The notes under the pieces were generated by a model, which was not told the origin of the DNA, ran no database searches, and saw only the letters and a program-made list of their open reading frames with translations. A stretch of DNA of 64,000 bases from Lachnospiraceae bacterium (GTDB lineage: Bacteria > Bacillota_A > Clostridia > Lachnospirales > Lachnospiraceae). Positions 60,862-64,000 of the stretch are shown piece by piece. Each line of letters starts with the position of its first letter. The first letter of the stretch is position 1. The DNA lies in assembly GCA_017626435.1 (NCBI GenBank), contig JAGAIR010000010.1, positions 1 to 64,000 on the forward strand. Reading direction: 5' to 3'. Position numbers and translations under genes: made by a program.

Positions 60862-61977
60862 TTAATAAAACATATCAAAATTTAAAATGTCAAGATAATA
60901 CAGAATTGCGATAATTGCAATGATTCCGATTACAGTAATAACAACCTTTGGAATAGAGACAGGTGTCTTTCCTGCAACCTTACCGGTTTGTCCATTTACC
61001 ATAAACTGATATACCTTGTCATTGTATTTAAAATTGGATATCCAGATGGGCAGCAGCAGGTATTTATAGGTGATGTCACTGTAATCGGTTCTGAGATTTA
61101 CATTGCGGACATGGTCTGCATGATGCTCTCTTTGGATCTTATCGGATATATGATGTTTTAATTTTGCCCTGATGGATATCATGGCAGTATTCCATGCATC
61201 TTTCAGACCGAGAGAATACCGTTCTGCAACGAAGCCGGCAATATATTCGGGTTTGTATGCCTTGTTATTTTCAGTATCAAATGGCTCCAGCTTGTGAAGT
61301 ATGGACATGTCGTGGTTTGAGGAGGCAAGTACCAGTTCATCGTTGATAAATTCTCTGTATGAACCGGAGGTTCTGTGCCAATCTGTCTCAATATGGATAT
61401 TGCCCTCCCGATCTTTTCTTTTATGGTCAATGCCGTAATCACCATGATAAGAGGAGTAGGTGTCTGCATCGAAGGTCCAATATGGCAGGTAAATCCCGTT
61501 AAAACGCTTTGGCTTTGCACTGTCCTTGGCAAGTTTCGGACAAAACCATCTCCTTTTGATCCATTTTTTAAATAATTCAGAAGCTTCTTTGTCGCTAATA
61601 CGGAATGGGACGACACCACCGGGAGCAATCGTATCCTGGCTGTTAGCATCCATAACCTGATTGGAGCCACAGAATGGGCAAACTGCAGAGGTCTGTAATG
61701 CATCATAAATGGACTGGGCACCGCATGCATTACAGAGGACGGTTTTTGTTTCCGTCCCCCAGTTCTTATTGGCAGTATGCTCTGCTGCATAAAAATCTAA
61801 TTCCTCTGCTTTCTTTGGCTCCTCCTTCTGTATCTGAATAATTTCTTCATAATCACAATAGGGGCACTTCAGATTACCTGTGGCAGGATTAAAGTCCATC
61901 ACGCCACCGCACTGAGGACATTTTTTGTCGGTTTCTTCGTTGGTTTCTACGATGTTCTTGTCATTTATATCGTCCAT
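60862..61977 (-). CDS. zinc-ribbon membrane protein (YdjG-like)
   Basis: A 371-residue protein. Two zinc ribbons lie at the N-terminus (CPQCGGVMDF...CPYCDYEE; CNACGAQSI...CPFCGSNQ), then a large soluble domain (FRISDKEASELFKKWIKRRWFCP...YLPYWTFDADTYSSYHGD) and a single C-terminal membrane helix (about 343-362) with almost nothing after it, a tail-anchored layout. B. subtilis YdjG has the same plan. It lies 11 bp behind the SPFH gene and is cotranscribed. Confidence 0.75.
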   Translation of the reverse strand: MDDINDKNIVETNEETDKKCPQCGGVMDFNPATGNLKCPYCDYEEIIQIQKEEPKKAEELDFYAAEHTANKNWGTETKTVLCNACGAQSIYDALQTSAVCPFCGSNQVMDANSQDTIAPGGVVPFRISDKEASELFKKWIKRRWFCPKLAKDSAKPKRFNGIYLPYWTFDADTYSSYHGDYGIDHKRKDREGNIHIETDWHRTSGSYREFINDELVLASSNHDMSILHKLEPFDTENNKAYKPEYIAGFVAERYSLGLKDAWNTAMISIRAKLKHHISDKIQREHHADHVRNVNLRTDYSDITYKYLLLPIWISNFKYNDKVYQFMVNGQTGKVAGKTPVSIPKVVITVIGIIAIIAILYYLDILNFDMFY

Positions 61978-61988
61978 AAAGCTTCTCC

Positions 61989-63341
61989 TTACTGTATATC
62001 ATTTTCATCGAAGATATCGCCACATTCCGGGCAGAATTTCGGTGGCTTGTGTGGGTCCTCTGGCTGCCATCCACACTTGTCACATTTATATAAAGGTGCA
62101 CCGGCAGGTTTTTTCGCACCACATTCCGGACAGAATTTACCCTGGTTTACAGCACCGCAGGAGCATGTCCAGCCAGCTTGTGGAACGAGTTTTGGAGTAC
62201 CGCATTCTACACAGAATTTGCCATGATTGACCTTGCCGCAGGAACAGGTCCAGGAGTCAGCTGCAGGAGCTGGTGATGGGGCAGGATTTGGAGCTGCAGG
62301 AGCAGGAGCTACTGGTGGAGTATTCTGCTGCTGACCCATTGTAAATAAAGAATTGGCATCCATACCGCCTGCATTATTTGCCATATTCATGCCGGCAAAT
62401 GCCATCATTGGACCTGTGGAGGTGTTGGAAGCAGCAGCCTTCATAGCCTCAGCCTGTGCACCCACCAGGGTAGCAGCTGCCATGTTTGGATTGCGCATTA
62501 CAGCAGTTTTTTGCAGCTCCTTGATCATTTCTTCGTCTTCTTCGGATGCTTTAATAGTGTTTACACCGAAAGAAACAATCCTGATACCGCGAAGCTGTCC
62601 CCATTTTTCAGACAATATTTTATTTAATGCATCTGCAACCTCCATAGTGTGGGCAGGTACTGCGCTGTAACGAATTCCCATAGCGGAAATTTGTGCAAAG
62701 GCTGGCTGTAAAGCAGTCATCAACTCAGATTTTAGCTGACTGTCAATATTGTCTCTTGTATATTCATCTGTAATATTTCCGCAGACATTGGTATAGAAAA
62801 GAATCGGGTCAAAAATCTGGTAGGAATACTCTCCATTGCAACGGACAGAAATATCTACATCTAAGCCAATATTGGTATCTACGACACGGAAAGGAACCGG
62901 ATTGGCAGTGCCGTATTTATTCCCCATGATTTCCTTTGTATTGAAGAAATAAACTCTCTGGTCCTTGCCGGTATCACCACCAAAAGTAAAACGCTTGCCA
63001 ATGGCTGTGAAGGTCTTTCCGATATTTTCGCCCAAATCACCATACAACAGACTTGGTTCGGTAGAGGTATCGTACATGAATTCTCCTGCCTCAGCACAGA
63101 ATTCAACAACTTTACCCTGGTCAACGATGATCATACACTGGCCTTCATTGACGGCTATAACAGAACCATTGCTGATGATATTATCATTTCCTTTGTTGCT
63201 TGTTCCAAATTTACTGTTGTTTCTTCTACGTCCTTTGGTTACCAATACATCTGCTTCCAATGAGTCACAATAAAAATATTCTTTCCACTGGTCGGCGGTA
63301 ACCCCTTTGATTGCGCCTGAAATTGCTTTGATTAATCCCAT
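61989..63341 (-). CDS. SPFH-domain protein with three zinc ribbons (YdjI-like)
   Basis: A 450-residue protein. The SPFH/virion-core-type domain covers about 1-310 (opening MGLIKAISGAIKGVTADQW; VRCNGEYSYQIFDPILFY in the middle). A Pro/Ala linker (about 340-365) leads to three zinc ribbons (CSCGKVNHGKFCVECG, CSCGAVNQGKFCPECG, CDKCGW...CPECG). It heads the operon, as YdjI-like genes do in other Firmicutes. Such SPFH proteins organise membrane complexes during envelope stress; no pspA gene is in the window. Confidence 0.82.
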   Translation of the reverse strand: MGLIKAISGAIKGVTADQWKEYFYCDSLEADVLVTKGRRRNNSKFGTSNKGNDNIISNGSVIAVNEGQCMIIVDQGKVVEFCAEAGEFMYDTSTEPSLLYGDLGENIGKTFTAIGKRFTFGGDTGKDQRVYFFNTKEIMGNKYGTANPVPFRVVDTNIGLDVDISVRCNGEYSYQIFDPILFYTNVCGNITDEYTRDNIDSQLKSELMTALQPAFAQISAMGIRYSAVPAHTMEVADALNKILSEKWGQLRGIRIVSFGVNTIKASEEDEEMIKELQKTAVMRNPNMAAATLVGAQAEAMKAAASNTSTGPMMAFAGMNMANNAGGMDANSLFTMGQQQNTPPVAPAPAAPNPAPSPAPAADSWTCSCGKVNHGKFCVECGTPKLVPQAGWTCSCGAVNQGKFCPECGAKKPAGAPLYKCDKCGWQPEDPHKPPKFCPECGDIFDENDIQ

Positions 63342-63376
63342 AATATTCTCCTTATCGTATTTTATATGTTAGTATA

Positions 63377-63405
63377 ATTATACTTTCTTTGTCAGAAAAA
63401 GTCTA
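63377..63405 (-). promoter_or_regulatory. promoter of the SPFH operon
   Basis: On the minus strand TAGACT (63405-63400), a 17-bp spacer and a perfect TATAAT (63382-63377). The -10 box is part of the 14-bp palindrome AGTATAATTATACT (63371-63384), which may also serve the divergent subtilase gene or bind a regulator. Confidence 0.5.
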
Positions 63406-63476
63406 TTGATATAAAGTGATTTCTTTTAACAGAGAGTCATAGAATAGAAGACAAGACATAAGGAAGGGTGAATGTT

Positions 63477-64000
63477 ATGGAGAATAATCAAAAGCTGGAT
63501 TCTACACTGAATCTGGCAATTGACATACCAGTGGAGGAAAGGGAACAGAGCAGGGAACTGGGAACGGGGTATGACGCACAGGAAAAAACATGGAGGGTTA
63601 TTGTAAAATATACCGGAGAACTGGAAGCGGTGGAGGAAGCTGTCACTGGAAGCCAGGCAATTCCGTTGTTTAACCAGTATGGTATTATCCGTGTTCCGGA
63701 AGGCAGCGTTGATCAGCTTGCTGCGCTTCCACAGATCCAGTATGTGGAAAAGCCAAAACAGCTCTATTTTTCTCTGGATGTGGGACGTAGTGTATCCTGC
63801 ATTACTTCTGTTCAGGGAAGTGGAGGCAGCCAGGCAGGAATGGCAGGTCAAAGAACAGGATTGACTGGGCAGGGAATCCTGGTAGGTATTGTTGATTCCG
63901 GCATCGATATTTCCCATCCATCTTTCTTAAATCCAGATGGCAGTACACGTATTTTATATTTGTGGGATCAGACAGGAACGGCAAGTGAGGACAGTATTCT
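63477..64000 (+). CDS. Csp-type subtilisin-like protease (3' end outside window)
   Basis: The first 174 residues of an S8 peptidase of the kind common in Lachnospiraceae and related to the clostridial germination proteases CspA/B/C. An N-terminal prodomain (about 1-105, with WRVIVKYTGELEAVEEAV and IPLFNQYGIIRVPEGSVDQLAALPQIQYVEKPK) leads to the catalytic domain, with Asp in GIVDSGIDISHPSFLNPDG; the His and Ser lie beyond the window. There is no signal peptide. AAGGAAGGG precedes the ATG. CspB activates pro-SleC in spores, so closeness to split sleC is notable, but the family has many paralogues. Confidence 0.82.
   Translation, partial: MENNQKLDSTLNLAIDIPVEEREQSRELGTGYDAQEKTWRVIVKYTGELEAVEEAVTGSQAIPLFNQYGIIRVPEGSVDQLAALPQIQYVEKPKQLYFSLDVGRSVSCITSVQGSGGSQAGMAGQRTGLTGQGILVGIVDSGIDISHPSFLNPDGSTRILYLWDQTGTASEDSI

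Overview
The window looks like a chromosomal segment of a spore-forming, Gram-positive anaerobe of the Lachnospiraceae (Clostridia). Supporting signs are strong AGGAGG-type ribosome sites, a Gram-positive PolC, the block pyrH-frr-uppS-cdsA-dxr-rseP-ispG-polC, Csp-type subtilase and SleC-type spore germination genes, and many protein families typical of that family. The genus cannot be fixed from sequence reading alone. No rRNA, tRNA or CRISPR array was recognised.

Layout. 1-2400: an EAL phosphodiesterase and a chemoreceptor in one transcription unit. 2480-6820: a graveyard of mobile DNA (ISLre2 transposase with an amber codon, joined to a frameshifted and internally deleted Tn916-type integrase; an IS3 remnant) with a Phd/ParE toxin-antitoxin pair and an antitoxin left beside an 11-codon PIN toxin stub. 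6979-13215: a redox/aldehyde-reduction region (LysR regulator with an ATA start, Fe-alcohol dehydrogenase, exported flavodoxin, aldo-keto reductase, FMN reductase) interleaved with decayed genes. 13319-23687: two TetR-controlled MMPL transporter loci. In one the xxxLxxG heptad protein is a separate secreted protein; in the other it is built into the transporter. 23800-33745: truncated LacI regulator, YaiI/YqxD protein, PAP2 phosphatase, L,D-transpeptidase, LRR/VWA/MoxR set, D-aminoacyl-tRNA deacylase, HD protein, polysaccharide deacetylase. 33764-46656: bactofilin and the housekeeping block through polC and an AlkD-like protein. 46720-52841: ppk/ppx and, divergently, queA and a lipid kinase.

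The most striking region is 52923-59465. On the minus strand the two halves of one gene, recognisable as sleC (the spore cortex-lytic enzyme: pro-region, SpoIID-like catalytic domain, peptidoglycan-binding domain), lie about 5.2 kb apart. The intervening 5,211 bp are on the plus strand and carry an acyltransferase-like gene, a zinc-ribbon membrane protein, an esterase, a small ORF and two serine recombinases. Its ends share a GGGG core flanked inside by inverted repeats (CTGGTGTACG / CGCACACCAG). Removing it at that core restores a 421-codon sleC frame exactly. This is the architecture of a skin-like element that would be excised in the sporulating mother cell. A SigK-like promoter motif precedes sleC, and a Csp-type subtilase (the family that activates pro-SleC) begins at 63477. 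Between them lie dut and an SPFH/zinc-ribbon membrane operon resembling ydjI-ydjG-ydjH.
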